From assembly GCA_016716425.1 (NCBI GenBank), contig JADJWJ010000002.1, forward strand, positions 293,003 to 357,002: a stretch of 64,000 nt of DNA, in the 5' to 3' direction. Under the pieces are notes generated by a model. The model saw nothing but the letters and a program-made list of their open reading frames with translations. It was not told the DNA's origin and searched no databases. Position 1 is the first letter of the stretch. Every line of letters starts with the position of its first letter. This DNA comes from Betaproteobacteria bacterium (GTDB taxonomy: Bacteria; Pseudomonadota; Gammaproteobacteria; Burkholderiales; Casimicrobiaceae). Both the position numbers and the translations under genes were made by a program. This document shows, piece after piece, positions 18,901 to 26,443 of the stretch.

Positions 18901-19957
18901 CGATCTGGTTGGTGAAGAACGCGCCGTTGTGCAGGAAAACCTGCACCGCTCCCACGGCCGGGTCGCGCGGTGCCTCGTACTGCGGCGGCGGCTTCAGCGG
19001 ATCCGTGGTGACCGGGTAGGTGATCAGGCTGCCCTTCATGCCGCAACAGAATTCCTCCTCCTCCAGTTCTTCGCCATAAACCGGCGGCGGCGGTGGCGTC
19101 GACGTCGGCGGCTGCTCCGGCGTCTCGGGCGGCATCTTCGGCGGCCGCGGCGTCGAGCCGGGTCCCGCTGGCGGGCGCGGTTGCGACGTGAGCGGTGGCC
19201 GCGGCTGGGTTGTCAGCGGCTCCGTCGGGACGATGACGGCGCCCGGCGGCAACGGTGCCGATGGCGTCGAAGGCGGGATCGAAGACTGTGGACGGCCGAC
19301 GCGACGGATCGTGTCGTCGACGGGCGGCCCTTCGTCGGGCGGTATGGAACCCCCGAGGGGCACCGGCGGTGGCTCGATCAGCTGCCGCGCGCGCGAGCCG
19401 CTGCTCGTCGCGGGGCCGATCGGAATCGGTCGTGGCATCTCGCGGCTTCGCGGCTGCTCCGTCGTCGGCGGCGGCTGCGACCCGGCCGGCGGCTTGGACG
19501 GCGGGGGCGATGACGCAGGCGGCGGCGCCGACGTCTCCGGCGGCGGCTTGGGCGTCGAGACCGGTGGTGGCGGCGTCGGAACCGGAGGCTGCGGCGTCGA
19601 GACTGGCGGTGGCGTCGTCGAGACCGGGGGCTGCGGCGTCGAGACTGGCGGCGGCGACGTCGAAGCCGGAGGCGGTGCCGGCGTCGGTGCCGGCGTCGGT
19701 GCCGACGGCGGTGCGGCAACCGGGCACGGCGCGAACGTAGCGGACGGGACGAACACGACCTGCCCGGACGGCAGCTGCCAGTTCGTGCCCTCGCTTACGA
19801 ACTGCACGCTGCGGCTGCCGTCGGGAAGGCCGGGCGGGCACTGGACGTTCTGGCCGAGGTGCACGCACTTGCACGCCTGCGCCAACGCATGCGAGGCGGC
19901 CAGCGCCACGACGAGGGCGATCAACAGCACGGACCAGCGCGTGCGACGAATCGACAC
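12911..19957 (-). CDS. Sec-exported YD-repeat (Rhs-like) protein with C-terminal HExxH zincin-like domain
   Basis: The best start is GTG at 19957: ggagg lies 6 nt upstream, and SIRRTRWSVLLIALVVALAA forms a signal peptide. The 2348 residues run: a Cys-containing segment; a long Pro/Thr/Ser region (about 80-330) of PPP-VST repeats; an Rhs-type N-terminal module (DPAVGAVQVFLHNGAFF; GLMGHGWDF); at least 15 YD repeats (for example RYTYDSDGNVIAI, TRYDALGRAVRVE); an Ala/Gly-rich hydrophobic stretch; and a C-terminal domain with HEGIH at 2211-2215 and GGGE at 2218-2221. That is an HExxH metallopeptidase motif with a possible third ligand, Glu2221. YD repeats of toxins form a shell around the C-terminal effector. 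No immunity gene follows within the 78 bp before the convergent CsgG-like gene, and no VgrG or PAAR gene is near. Confidence 0.9.
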   Translation of the reverse strand: MSIRRTRWSVLLIALVVALAASHALAQACKCVHLGQNVQCPPGLPDGSRSVQFVSEGTNWQLPSGQVVFVPSATFAPCPVAAPPSAPTPAPTPAPPPASTSPPPVSTPQPPVSTTPPPVSTPQPPVPTPPPPVSTPKPPPETSAPPPASSPPPSKPPAGSQPPPTTEQPRSREMPRPIPIGPATSSGSRARQLIEPPPVPLGGSIPPDEGPPVDDTIRRVGRPQSSIPPSTPSAPLPPGAVIVPTEPLTTQPRPPLTSQPRPPAGPGSTPRPPKMPPETPEQPPTSTPPPPPVYGEELEEEEFCCGMKGSLITYPVTTDPLKPPPQYEAPRDPAVGAVQVFLHNGAFFTNQIDLDVPALALDIVWTRHFRGDVEYQDGGLMGHGWDFVYNKRLVPIAARKLANGLFAEQAGVEQAALWYYNGQGRGERYVERDSDTRDVFNFDTRFRARVTTYLSPNGQFHEFERYILLPKQPHPFGEHPNVEKTERIFYVLREKNGTRYVFNCRGQLIYILSRFDSKARNVRVTLYYGGPINPLTQNRMLRLIEDAAGRKYVVQTTPINQGAYATNYDCTLRTGTEQIHRIERVVGGGLTVQYHYRSASDATLVAVTVAAGGDAGTTTVLGGATRRWEFAYDSNRQMTDYRDPNNCARGSTGLPTLKNGYAGLRVTTQTMGGQTTSVNGTTVVLPGGDRLVYALGAAGGFPVVASSTVVPKNKNHGGPWRTGFAHNDDTQVIELTNPGGGGTRFRYETANAPVTLGPIRDKPGITYENNLARGNLLTVELVGTDSRTLASHQSYEPLYNQLAAATDSAGNTTRYEYGDYFTPGHRGNPSSIQDPPVRQPDGSVLPRPPNRFEYSDVGQREVSDTGLGRTRYTYDSDGNVIAIRYPGGGFERFDRTGPGHVTTHETHAGTTSYARDPFGMVTRRIVDPGGLGVRTDYKYDANGQEIEVATVVRDHLDGAPDLPGFAGEPERVRTLRRTLDELGRVTHETIEGGGLKQESVFVYGSDGRLSSIEAPSLAGGPAHRSEFKYDARGLLVEAVEAAGTTAAHTTTRTWDVNGQLIEVKSGYAKATAVGTLRYDGFGRLRSWTDALGAVTRLMHDDAGNVTRVEVFSGTSAARRTDYAFDAYRNAIERTTHALNGPTEVSRWHYSEHLRLEKIESPNGGETHLEYDIGNRMTRMTDPLGHVTVNEYDFAGRLVSVTQHAPERRADAAAAGFVETPGKRVTTTRYDALGRAVRVESPAGVEYTVYDSLGRVRATKSSSGHLATMRYDGLGRRLRATGPLFEQSFTYTPGGRIAEIGGTGGRFRFGYDADGRLLRREDLRTGAVTTTDYKGNVTVVKDANGTVVTTTSNAVGQPLTVVAKLATRSLPGHPGFALVGGDQRHTYTYDPLGRLVKATTDRGSEVILEYDGLDRVFREHQTYAGQRQTTERTYADDFSWSETVYPTLADGTRVRHVADRIGRIERVEADGRIVATYTYSGLDRLAARRAGNLVQTRFQYDDRERLTLMQVARRDAGAGPLGRVVWAQRAAYGTRGADELTDTRFGDGSGPDVVLRTAFSRDGFGRATLTTTSVSAVVGAGGATADETSATAMRYDGSRLVESMAFDGVAGGKARALRVDTLEYDDKADRVRHTVTQGGFDAKVAVPTAIGMPTAMASAEVAAKGEQTFAYDANGNLVADGRYLYAYDFRNRLVLVQDTWAPWGYHESVRFDYDAVDRRIAIHRLRDVEPKQQLVSWAPPWIGGMTWLVYDGDRVIVEAIRNHPKAGPLPRFVARYIHGGRPGELLAFDRRPEADPNEDTRRFYVHEDLNGSIREASDADGRLHPVRQMDALAGRPLGERSPGEAVMVGRTGVRLPYIGGAARVDGFAAMIYRDDVARHSHDYRRAPNYHKAADRGLFAESISSAQTTGLVALGAVTAAAFAPTIVGAVAPYLGTIGSFAARQTALGYGVSALSGGSISFGVYGGTALLAGSPFDANEAAAAFASGALFGMAGGFVNGLGFGLVKSLAADVGVSFAVGTMLSLATGDPLATATNDGAAGALMDGVIGFVGGAYGAAARSVASRMARQGAALAPQPPTHTAAPARRAVEPGFTDPALAETRTGALPVLEPNPPGFVLGRNSQWSGDLRILVQDMMFDLDMGSKVSQELARRIRHGQLTVRLYSGQAGDGIARAAGYWHPAEPTAVNINIDAIRRMPGGGGRFRSESAASTIVHEGIHAMGGGEVSAHVGQAIFLYRTFRREILSVPRGIDLTKGVLPAVRTTHIELLNVVRTENMHAVVNRILSIKDVYTLRNIRGWGRPVDPWIAAQGGWGRALNINDPIYDAMERNWRDWIPWANDAEGAFGYRMGMW

Positions 19958-20514
19958 GAAGCCTCCGTTCGTGTGCGAACCGCGTGCTTCCCGGCCGGGA
20001 TAGTGGCGGCGCGTGCGCACCGGCTGCCGTCGGGTCGCACGATGCTACTCCGATGCGCGGCGGTCTCCAATGGCGTCCGTCGGCCCGGGCGCGTTGCTGC
20101 CGGGCCAGCCCGGGCACGTACCCGGATGCGATAATCCGCAGAGACCATCGATGCCTTACGCCATGCCCGCCCCGCTCGCAGGATACGGCTGCCGCGGACT
20201 TCCGCCCGGGCTGCCGCTTGGCGTCGCCGGCTGCGCCACTTGGCCCGTGAACGTGATCGCCGAGGTCGTCCGGCAGGGCGGCTACCCGTTCCCGACGCGG
20301 CAGGCGCACGACGAGGACAAGGTGATGCTCGTCATCCTCGCCGTCTCGGGCGGGACACGCGCGCGCCGGCAGGCAGGATCGTCGAGCAGTCGCCGGAGTT
20401 CCAGCGGCTGCTATGCGAGATGGGCGTCCAGAGACTGCCGGCGTCGCTGCCGGCACTGACGGCGAACTGACGGAACATCGACATGACCACATCGAATCCG
20501 GCCGGAGGACGGCC
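19958..20514. other. Divergent intergenic region with a possible decayed short frame
   Basis: This 557-bp gap separates the divergent YD-repeat and aldehyde dehydrogenase genes. It must hold both promoters, though no convincing -35/-10 pair stands out. A plus-strand stretch from about 20152 to 20470 looks partly coding: one frame gives VNVIAEVVRQGGYPFPTRQ and another, ending in TGA at 20468, gives IVEQSPEFQRLLCEMGVQRL. One base change near 20350 would be needed to join them. I do not recognise any family, so this may be a gene remnant or noise. Confidence 0.35.
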
Positions 20515-21957
20515 ATGAACGCCCCGCGCGAGAAGTTCTCCCCGGCCGTGGCCGAGCTCCACCGGCTGTTCGACCTGCAGCGCGAGGCGTTCGCGCGCGA
20601 GCGCTATCCGTCGTACGAGGCCCGGCAGGACCGCCTGGCCCGGTTGAGAGCGCTCCTCACGAAGAACGAGACTCGCTTCGCGGCCGCCGTCGACAGCGAC
20701 TTCGGCGACCGCTCGGAGCACGAGACGCGGCTCGCCGAGCTTTACATCGTCGCGGCCGAGATCGCCGACGCGCAACGGCAGCTGAAGCACTGGATGCGCA
20801 CGGAGCGGGTGGCCACGCCGCTGCACCTCAAGCCCGGGCGGGCGCGCATCGAGCGGCAGCCGCTTGGCGTGGCCGGCATCATCAGCCCGTGGAACTATCC
20901 GGTGCAGCTGGCGCTCGCCCCCGCGCTGGGCGCGCTGGCGGCCGGCAATCGCGCGCTGCTCAAGCCCTCCGAGGTGACGCCGGCGACGTCGGCGCTGCTG
21001 CGCGAGCTGGTCGCCGCGAGCTTCGACGAGGACGAGTTCGCGGTGGTGCTGGGCGACGCCGACGTCGGACGCGCATTCGCGCGCGTGCCCTTCGACCACC
21101 TGTTCTTCACGGGCTCGACGGCCGTGGGGCGGCAGGTCGCGCTCGCGGCGGCTGAGCACCTGACGCCCGTCACGCTGGAGCTGGGCGGCAAGTCGCCCGC
21201 GTTCTTCGCGCCGGACGCCGACCTCGACGTCGCCGCGCCGCGGCTCGTCTCCGGCAAGCTCCTCAACGCCGGCCAGACGTGCATCGCGCCCGACTACGTG
21301 CTGGTGCTGGCCGACTGTGCCGATGCGCTGGTCGCAGCGATCCGGAAGGCGGCCGGCCGGCTGTACCCGGCGTACGCGGCCAATTCCGACTACACGGCGA
21401 TCGTCAACGAGCGGCACTACCGGCGGCTGACGGCGCTCGTCGAGGACGCGCGCGCGAAGGGCGCGAAGATCGTCACGCTGAACCCGGCGAAGGAGAAGCC
21501 CGCCGCGGCGTCGCGCAAGCTGCTGCCCACGCTCGTGCTCGGCGTCACCGACGACATGGCGATCATGCGCGAGGAGATCTTCGGTCCGCTGCTGCCGATC
21601 GAGACGTACGCGACGCTCGACGAGGCGATCGCGAAGCTCAACGCCCGCCCGCACCCGCTCGCGTTCTACTACTTCGGGCGCGAGGGCCAGCGCAGCGCGA
21701 AGGTGCTGCGCGAGACGCTCGCCGGTGGTGTGACCGTGAACGACACGCTGTGGCACTTCGCGCACAAGCACCTGCCGTTCGGCGGCGTCGGCGCGTCGGG
21801 CAAGGGCGCGTACCACGGCGAGGCGTCGTTCCTCACGTTCACGCACCGCAAGCCGGTGTTCGTGCAGTCGCGGCTCGCCGCGGCGAAGCTGCTCTATCCG
21901 CCCTACGGCGCCGCGTTCGACGGCATGCTCGCCCTGCTGCGCAAGTTGACCGTGTAG
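20515..21957 (+). CDS. Coniferyl aldehyde dehydrogenase
   Basis: The start is ATG at 20515, preceded by ggaggac; an earlier in-frame start would add an unrelated tail. The 480-residue protein is an NAD(P)-dependent aldehyde dehydrogenase with catalytic Cys256 (NAGQTCIAPDY), general-base Glu222 (LELGGKSPA) and Asn127 (SPWNYP). Its compact length, the N-terminal region (LRALLTKNETRFAAAVDSDF) and the C-terminal tail (FTHRKPVFVQSRLAAAKLLYPPYG) match the coniferyl aldehyde dehydrogenase group, which oxidises coniferyl aldehyde to ferulate and also acts on medium-chain aldehydes. It stands alone on the plus strand; no other lignin-monomer genes are in view. Confidence 0.88.
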   Translation: MNAPREKFSPAVAELHRLFDLQREAFARERYPSYEARQDRLARLRALLTKNETRFAAAVDSDFGDRSEHETRLAELYIVAAEIADAQRQLKHWMRTERVATPLHLKPGRARIERQPLGVAGIISPWNYPVQLALAPALGALAAGNRALLKPSEVTPATSALLRELVAASFDEDEFAVVLGDADVGRAFARVPFDHLFFTGSTAVGRQVALAAAEHLTPVTLELGGKSPAFFAPDADLDVAAPRLVSGKLLNAGQTCIAPDYVLVLADCADALVAAIRKAAGRLYPAYAANSDYTAIVNERHYRRLTALVEDARAKGAKIVTLNPAKEKPAAASRKLLPTLVLGVTDDMAIMREEIFGPLLPIETYATLDEAIAKLNARPHPLAFYYFGREGQRSAKVLRETLAGGVTVNDTLWHFAHKHLPFGGVGASGKGAYHGEASFLTFTHRKPVFVQSRLAAAKLLYPPYGAAFDGMLALLRKLTV

Positions 21958-21960
21958 CCG

Positions 21961-21981
21961 GCGCCGGCGAATCGCCGGCGC
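21961..21981. terminator. Hairpin between convergent genes
   Basis: A perfect 9-bp stem (gcgccggcg, loop aat, cgccggcgc) sits 3 bp after the aldehyde dehydrogenase stop and 5 bp before the end of the convergent PPK2 gene. It could end transcription from both sides, although neither strand shows a U-tract. Confidence 0.5.
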
Positions 21982-21986
21982 GGCAG

Positions 21987-23081
21987 CTACGCCTTCTCGC
22001 CCCGCTCGTGCACGAACTGCGCGCGCCCGACGAGCAGCGGGTCGACGGCGCCGATCCGCTCGACGTCCTTCGCCTTGTACGGAAACGAGTGCAGCAGGTA
22101 GCGCAGCGCGTTCAGGCGCGCACGCTTCTTGCAGTCGGACTTGATGACGGTCCACGGCGCGTCGGCGGTGTCCGTGTGGAAGAACATCGCCTCCTTCGCC
22201 TTCGTGTAGTCGTCCCACTTGTCCAGCGACGCCATGTCGATCGGCGAGAGCTTCCACTGCTTGAGCGGATGCGCCTCGCGCTCGCGGAAGCGCCGCCGCT
22301 GCTCGTCGCGGCTCACCGAGAACCAGTACTTGATCAGGTGGATGCCGCTGTGCACGAGGTTGTGCTCGAACTCCGGCGCCTGCCGCATGAACTCGACGTA
22401 CTCCTGGTCGGTGCAGAAGCCCATCACGCGCTCGACGCCGGCGCGGTTGTACCAGGAGCGGTCGAACAGCACGATCTCGCCGTTGGTGGGCAGGTGCTGC
22501 ACGTAGCGCTGGAAGTACCACTGCCCGCGCTCGAGCTCGGTGGGCTTCTCCAGCGCGACCACGCGCGCGCCGCGCGGATTGAGGTGCTCCATGTAGCGCT
22601 TGATCGTGCCGCCCTTGCCGGCCGCGTCGCGCCCCTCGAACAGCACGACGATCTTCTGCCCGGTCTCCTTCACCCACGCCTGCAGTTTGAGCAGCTCGAC
22701 CTGCAGCCGGTATTTCTGCTTTTCGTAGCTCTTGCGCCCGAGCAGGTACTTGTAGGGGTAGCCGCCGGCGCGCCAGTCTTCGGCGAGCTCGTCGTCCGGA
22801 TGGCCCTCCGCTTCGCGGGAGCGCTCCTGCTGGCGAGCGAGCAGCGCGCGCGTCAGCGCCTGCGCGTCCTGGGGCGCGCGCCCTTCGAGGATGTCCTGCA
22901 GCGCGCTGGTCTCGGCCTCGCTGGCGGAGGCGATGTTCTCGCCGACGGCTCCGCGCTCGACGGCGTCCGGGCTCGACGTCGGGCCGACGTCGCCCTGTTT
23001 CACGAGGCGCGGCTTCCGCTCCCTCGGGACCTTCGGAGTCGTTGCGCGACTGGCCGCTTGCTTCTGCTTCACCGGTGACAT
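21987..23081 (-). CDS. Polyphosphate kinase 2 family protein (paralogue 1)
   Basis: The 364-residue protein has a basic, disordered N-terminal region of about 100 residues and then a PPK2 domain starting at YPYKYLLGRKSYEKQKYRLQ. It contains Walker A EGRDAAGKGGTIKR near 149-162 and the lid/Walker B segment VLFDRSWYNRAGVERVMGFC near 204-223. PPK2 enzymes transfer phosphate between polyphosphate and nucleoside mono- or diphosphates. KLSPIDMASLDKWDDYTKAK and the HTDTADAPWTVIKSDCKKRA segment are normal for one-domain forms. A second PPK2 is encoded at 53546-54457. Direction of reaction and nucleotide preference cannot be fixed from sequence. Confidence 0.92.
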   Translation of the reverse strand: MSPVKQKQAASRATTPKVPRERKPRLVKQGDVGPTSSPDAVERGAVGENIASASEAETSALQDILEGRAPQDAQALTRALLARQQERSREAEGHPDDELAEDWRAGGYPYKYLLGRKSYEKQKYRLQVELLKLQAWVKETGQKIVVLFEGRDAAGKGGTIKRYMEHLNPRGARVVALEKPTELERGQWYFQRYVQHLPTNGEIVLFDRSWYNRAGVERVMGFCTDQEYVEFMRQAPEFEHNLVHSGIHLIKYWFSVSRDEQRRRFREREAHPLKQWKLSPIDMASLDKWDDYTKAKEAMFFHTDTADAPWTVIKSDCKKRARLNALRYLLHSFPYKAKDVERIGAVDPLLVGRAQFVHERGEKA

Positions 23082-23202
23082 TCTGCTCGCACCTTCGTTC
23101 GGTTGGGCGACGGCCCGACGACGCTGGCCGCCGCCCGGCGCAGGTCCGGGCGACGGTCAGCCGTGGCAAGCCATCGCGGCGATCAACGGCGCTCGGCCCC
23201 GG

Positions 23203-24303
23203 CTACTTGGACGTGGGGAGCTTCCCGACCACGCCCTCGACGTAGTAGTCCATCCTGGACAGGTCGCCGTCCGCGATGACCTTCCCCGCCGCGAGCCGCT
23301 CCTTGCCGGTGTTGTCCTTCATCGGACCCGTGAACGGGTGCAGCTTGCCGGCCGCGATCTCGGCCTCCGCCTTCCTCGCCATCTCCTGCACGTCGGCCGG
23401 CACGACCTTGTTGAACGGCGCCAGCTTGATCATGCCGTCCTTGATGCCGCCCCAGACGTTGTCCTGCTGCCACTTGCCGTCGACGGCCGACTGCGCGACC
23501 TTCGTGTAGTAGTTGCCCCAGTGGTGGGTGACGGCGGTGAGCTGCGCGTTCGGGCCGTACTTCGACATGTCGGAGTGATAGCCGATCGCGTACACTTTCT
23601 TCGCCTCGGCGGCCTGCACGGCGGCTGTCGAGTCCGTGTGGTGCGTGACGACGTCCGCGTTCTGCGAGATCAGCGTGTTGGCGGCCTCCGACTCCTTGCC
23701 GGGGTCGAACCACGAGTTGACCCACACGACCTTGACCTCGGCCTTCGGATTGACGCTGCGCATGCCGCGCGCGAACGCGTTGATGCCCATGACGACCTCG
23801 GGAATCGGGAACGCGGCGACGTAGCCCGCCACGCCGGTCTTCGACATCTTGCCGGCGACGATGCCCGCGAGGTAGCGGCCCTCGTAGAAGCGCGCGTTGT
23901 AGATGCCGACGTTCTTCGACGTCTTGTAGCCGGTTGCATGCTCGAACTTGTGGTTCGGGAACCCCTGCGCGACCTTGATCGTCGGGTTCATGTAGCCGAA
24001 CGACGTCGTGAAGATCAGGTTGTGGCCGCTCGCGGCGAGCTCGCGGATCACGCGCTCGGCGTCGGCGCCCTCGGGGACGCTTTCGATGTACTTGGTCGTC
24101 ACCTTGCCGCCGAGCGCCTTCTCCATCTCCTTGCGGCCGGTGTCGTGCTGGAACGTCCAGCCGGCATCGCCGATCGGGCTCACGTAGACGAAGCCGATCT
24201 TGAGCGGCTCGCCGGCCTTCGGCTGGGCAGCGGCGGGCACGGCGAGGGCGAGGGCGCACGCGGCCATCGCCGCGAGCGTCGTTCTGCGGGACGTACGGTT
24301 CAT
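23203..24303 (-). CDS. BMP-family (Med-type) ABC transporter solute-binding protein, nucleoside or purine type
   Basis: The 366-residue protein has a signal peptide (RRTTLAAMAACALALAVPAAAQ) after an aggag ribosome-binding site, then the BMP fold: KIGFVYVSPIGDAGWTFQHD, GHNLIFTTSFGYMNP, and VVTHHTDSTAAVQAAE. BMP lipoproteins and their relatives bind nucleosides; the two permeases and the double ATPase encoded just upstream have the matching architecture. It is last in the cluster, 134 bp after the second permease, with a dispersed repeat in the gap. It would scavenge nucleosides or purine bases in the periplasm for the xanthine dehydrogenase made by the same cluster. Confidence 0.9.
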   Translation of the reverse strand: MNRTSRRTTLAAMAACALALAVPAAAQPKAGEPLKIGFVYVSPIGDAGWTFQHDTGRKEMEKALGGKVTTKYIESVPEGADAERVIRELAASGHNLIFTTSFGYMNPTIKVAQGFPNHKFEHATGYKTSKNVGIYNARFYEGRYLAGIVAGKMSKTGVAGYVAAFPIPEVVMGINAFARGMRSVNPKAEVKVVWVNSWFDPGKESEAANTLISQNADVVTHHTDSTAAVQAAEAKKVYAIGYHSDMSKYGPNAQLTAVTHHWGNYYTKVAQSAVDGKWQQDNVWGGIKDGMIKLAPFNKVVPADVQEMARKAEAEIAAGKLHPFTGPMKDNTGKERLAAGKVIADGDLSRMDYYVEGVVGKLPTSK

Positions 24304-24363
24304 CGGGGTCTCCTGACGGTATGGGGTGGCGCGGGCAGGGGTGAAATTCTACTGGAAAACCGC

Positions 24364-24430
24364 TTCACGAAGAGACGCAGTGGCGCCGGGGATGGCGGGC
24401 GTCCCCCGGCGTCCCTGCACCTGTTTGTGA
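24364..24430. repeat. Dispersed imperfect inverted repeat (cacaaagagacgcagag type), diverged copy 3
   Basis: The left part cttcacgaagagacgcagtg and the right end ctgtttgtga resemble the arms of the elements at 1457-1532 and 9071-9146, with an internal palindrome around ccgggg and cccccgg. It lies between the second permease gene and the binding-protein gene of the nucleoside transporter. The match is weaker than for the other two copies. Confidence 0.4.
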
Positions 24431-24437
24431 TCGACCT

Positions 24438-25358
24438 TCAGCCGTCGGGGTGGAACGGCTTGCCGAGCGAGGCAGGGGCATTGAGGCGGATCGTCGCCGC
24501 GTCGCGCGAGATGACCGCGAGCACGACGATGGTCGCCACGTACGGAAGCATCGACAGGTACTGCGCGGAGATCTCGACGCCCAGCGCCTGCGCCTGGAAC
24601 TGCGCGAGGGTGACGCCGCCGAACAGGTACGCGCCGGCGAGCACGCGCCACGGCTTCCACGTCGCGAACACGACCAGCGCCAGCGCGATCCAGCCCCGTC
24701 CCGCGGTCATCCCCTCGACCCACGACGGGTTGTACACGAGCGACAGGTACGCTCCGCCCACGCCCGCGCACGCGCCGCCGAACAGCACGGCGAGGTAGCG
24801 GATGCGCACGACCGGGTAGCCGATCGCGTGCGCCGACTGCGGCGACTCGCCCACCGCGCGCACGACGAGGCCCGCGCGCGTGCGGAACAGGAACCACTGG
24901 ATCGCCGCGAAGAGGACAAGCGACAGATAGACGAGCGGGCTGTGGCCGAACAGCAGCGTGCCGATCACCGGCAGGTCCGGGGTCCCCGGGATCGCGAGCG
25001 GCTTGATCGGTTCGATCACGACGCTCACGTACTCGAGCCCGACGAACGCGGAGAGCCCGACGCCGAACAGCGACAGCGCGAGTCCCGACGCCACCTGGTT
25101 CGCCTGCAGCGTCAGCGTAACCACGGCGAATACCAGCGCCAGCGCTGCGCCCGCCAGCATGCCGGCGGCCACACCCAGCCACGGCGACTTCGTGGTGGCC
25201 GCGACGATGAACGCGACGACCGCGCCCACCAGCATCATGCCCTCCACGCCGAGGTTCAGCACGCCGGACTTCTCGGTCACGAGCTCGCCCAGCGCCGCGT
25301 ACACGAGCGGCGTGCCGGCGGCGAGCGTGAGCAGCAGGAGCTGTACCGCGTGGTCCAT
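24438..25358 (-). CDS. ABC transporter permease (nucleoside/BMP type), second subunit
   Basis: The 306-residue membrane protein starts at ATG 25358, giving an ATGA overlap with the stop of the other permease. Family landmarks include LGELVTEKSGVLNLGVEGMMLVGA near the N-terminus and AVGESPQSAHAIGYPVVRIR, the cytoplasmic coupling loop of the branched-chain-amino-acid/ribose-type permease family; about eight or more hydrophobic helices are visible. It pairs with the protein encoded at 25358-26443 to form the channel of an importer for nucleosides or purines. No odd features are seen. Confidence 0.92.
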   Translation of the reverse strand: MDHAVQLLLLTLAAGTPLVYAALGELVTEKSGVLNLGVEGMMLVGAVVAFIVAATTKSPWLGVAAGMLAGAALALVFAVVTLTLQANQVASGLALSLFGVGLSAFVGLEYVSVVIEPIKPLAIPGTPDLPVIGTLLFGHSPLVYLSLVLFAAIQWFLFRTRAGLVVRAVGESPQSAHAIGYPVVRIRYLAVLFGGACAGVGGAYLSLVYNPSWVEGMTAGRGWIALALVVFATWKPWRVLAGAYLFGGVTLAQFQAQALGVEISAQYLSMLPYVATIVVLAVISRDAATIRLNAPASLGKPFHPDG

Positions 25359-26443
25359 CAGGCAGCCCTCGCGGCCGGTGCCGGCGCGCGCACGATGGAG
25401 AGCCGGTAGTGGATGAACACGTCCGCCGCGAGCAGGAACAGGAGCAGCGTGCCCTGGAACAGGCCGGTCACCGACGACGGCAGCGCGAGCTTCATCTGCG
25501 CGGCCTCGCCGCCGAGGTAGAGCAGCGACATGAGCAGGCTCGCGAAGAGGATGCCGACCGGGTGCAGCCGGCCCACGAACGCGACGATGATCGCGGCGAA
25601 GCCGTAGCCGGGCGAGACGACCGGCAGCAGCTGGCCGACGGGGCCTGCGACTTCCCCCACGCCCGCGGCGCCGGCGCACGCGCCGCCGATCAGCATGCCG
25701 AGCCAGACGGTGCGCGACGACGAGATGCCCGCGTAGGTCGCCGCGGCCGGCGCGAGCCCCGCGACACGCATCTGGAACCCGACGAGGCTCCTGCGCAGGA
25801 ACAGCCAGCCCGCTCCGACGGCCACGAGCGCGAGCAGGATGCCGACGTTGAGTCGCGTCTCCTGCACGAGGATCGGCAGCAGCGCGCTCTGCGTGAACAG
25901 CTTTGACTGCGGGAAGTTGAACCCTTCCGGGTCGCGCCAGGCGTCGTGCACGAGCAGCGACAGGACGAGGGTGGCGACATAGACGAGCATCAGCGACACC
26001 AGGATCTCGTTGGCATTGAAGCGCGTGCGCAGGAACGCCGGGATCGCCGCCCACAGCATGCCGCCGGCCACGCCGGCGAAGAGCATCGCCGGCAGCACCA
26101 GCGGCGATTCGGCGCCGTGAAACGCGAGCGCCACGCCGCCGCCGAAGATCGCGCCCATGACGAGCTGACCCTCGGCGCCGATGTTCCAGACGTTGGCGCG
26201 GTAGCCGACGGCAAGGCCGATCGCGCATAGCATGATCGGGCTCGCCTTCAGCAGCAGCTCGCCGACGTCGTACAGCGTGTCGACGGGCTCGACGAAGAAC
26301 ACGTACAGCGCGTGCCACGGGTCCCTGCCCATCGCGCTGAACAGCGCGAAGCCGATCGCGAGCACGGCCGCCGTCGCGACCAGCGGCGAGCCCCACTTGG
26401 CGAGCCGCGACGGCTCGGGGCGGGCGACGAGGCGGATGCGCAT
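25358..26443 (-). CDS. ABC transporter permease (nucleoside/BMP type), first subunit
   Basis: The 361-residue membrane protein has LLKASPIMLCAIGLAVGYRANVWNIGAEGQLVMGAI, which is the hallmark of the first permease of BMP-type nucleoside importers, and GFQMRVAGLAPAAATYAGIS as the coupling loop. The ATG lies 1 nt after a TGA carried by a family A repeat (TGA-C-ATG). The same start context, cgactgacATG, is found before mlaE and before the 14-codon tail ahead of the kinase gene. The stop overlaps the next permease start. No ribosome-binding site of usual form is seen outside the repeat, so translation may depend on it. Confidence 0.92.
   Translation of the reverse strand: MRIRLVARPEPSRLAKWGSPLVATAAVLAIGFALFSAMGRDPWHALYVFFVEPVDTLYDVGELLLKASPIMLCAIGLAVGYRANVWNIGAEGQLVMGAIFGGGVALAFHGAESPLVLPAMLFAGVAGGMLWAAIPAFLRTRFNANEILVSLMLVYVATLVLSLLVHDAWRDPEGFNFPQSKLFTQSALLPILVQETRLNVGILLALVAVGAGWLFLRRSLVGFQMRVAGLAPAAATYAGISSSRTVWLGMLIGGACAGAAGVGEVAGPVGQLLPVVSPGYGFAAIIVAFVGRLHPVGILFASLLMSLLYLGGEAAQMKLALPSSVTGLFQGTLLLFLLAADVFIHYRLSIVRAPAPAARAA

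Noticed and set aside
19378..19719. Arg/His-rich frame overlapping the proline-rich stalk
   Set aside because: It is a shadow of the PPP-VST repeats on the same strand in another frame.
20152..20470. Small plus-strand gene before the aldehyde dehydrogenase
   Set aside because: Neither frame resembles a known family and joining them needs a frame change, so it is only noted as a possible remnant.
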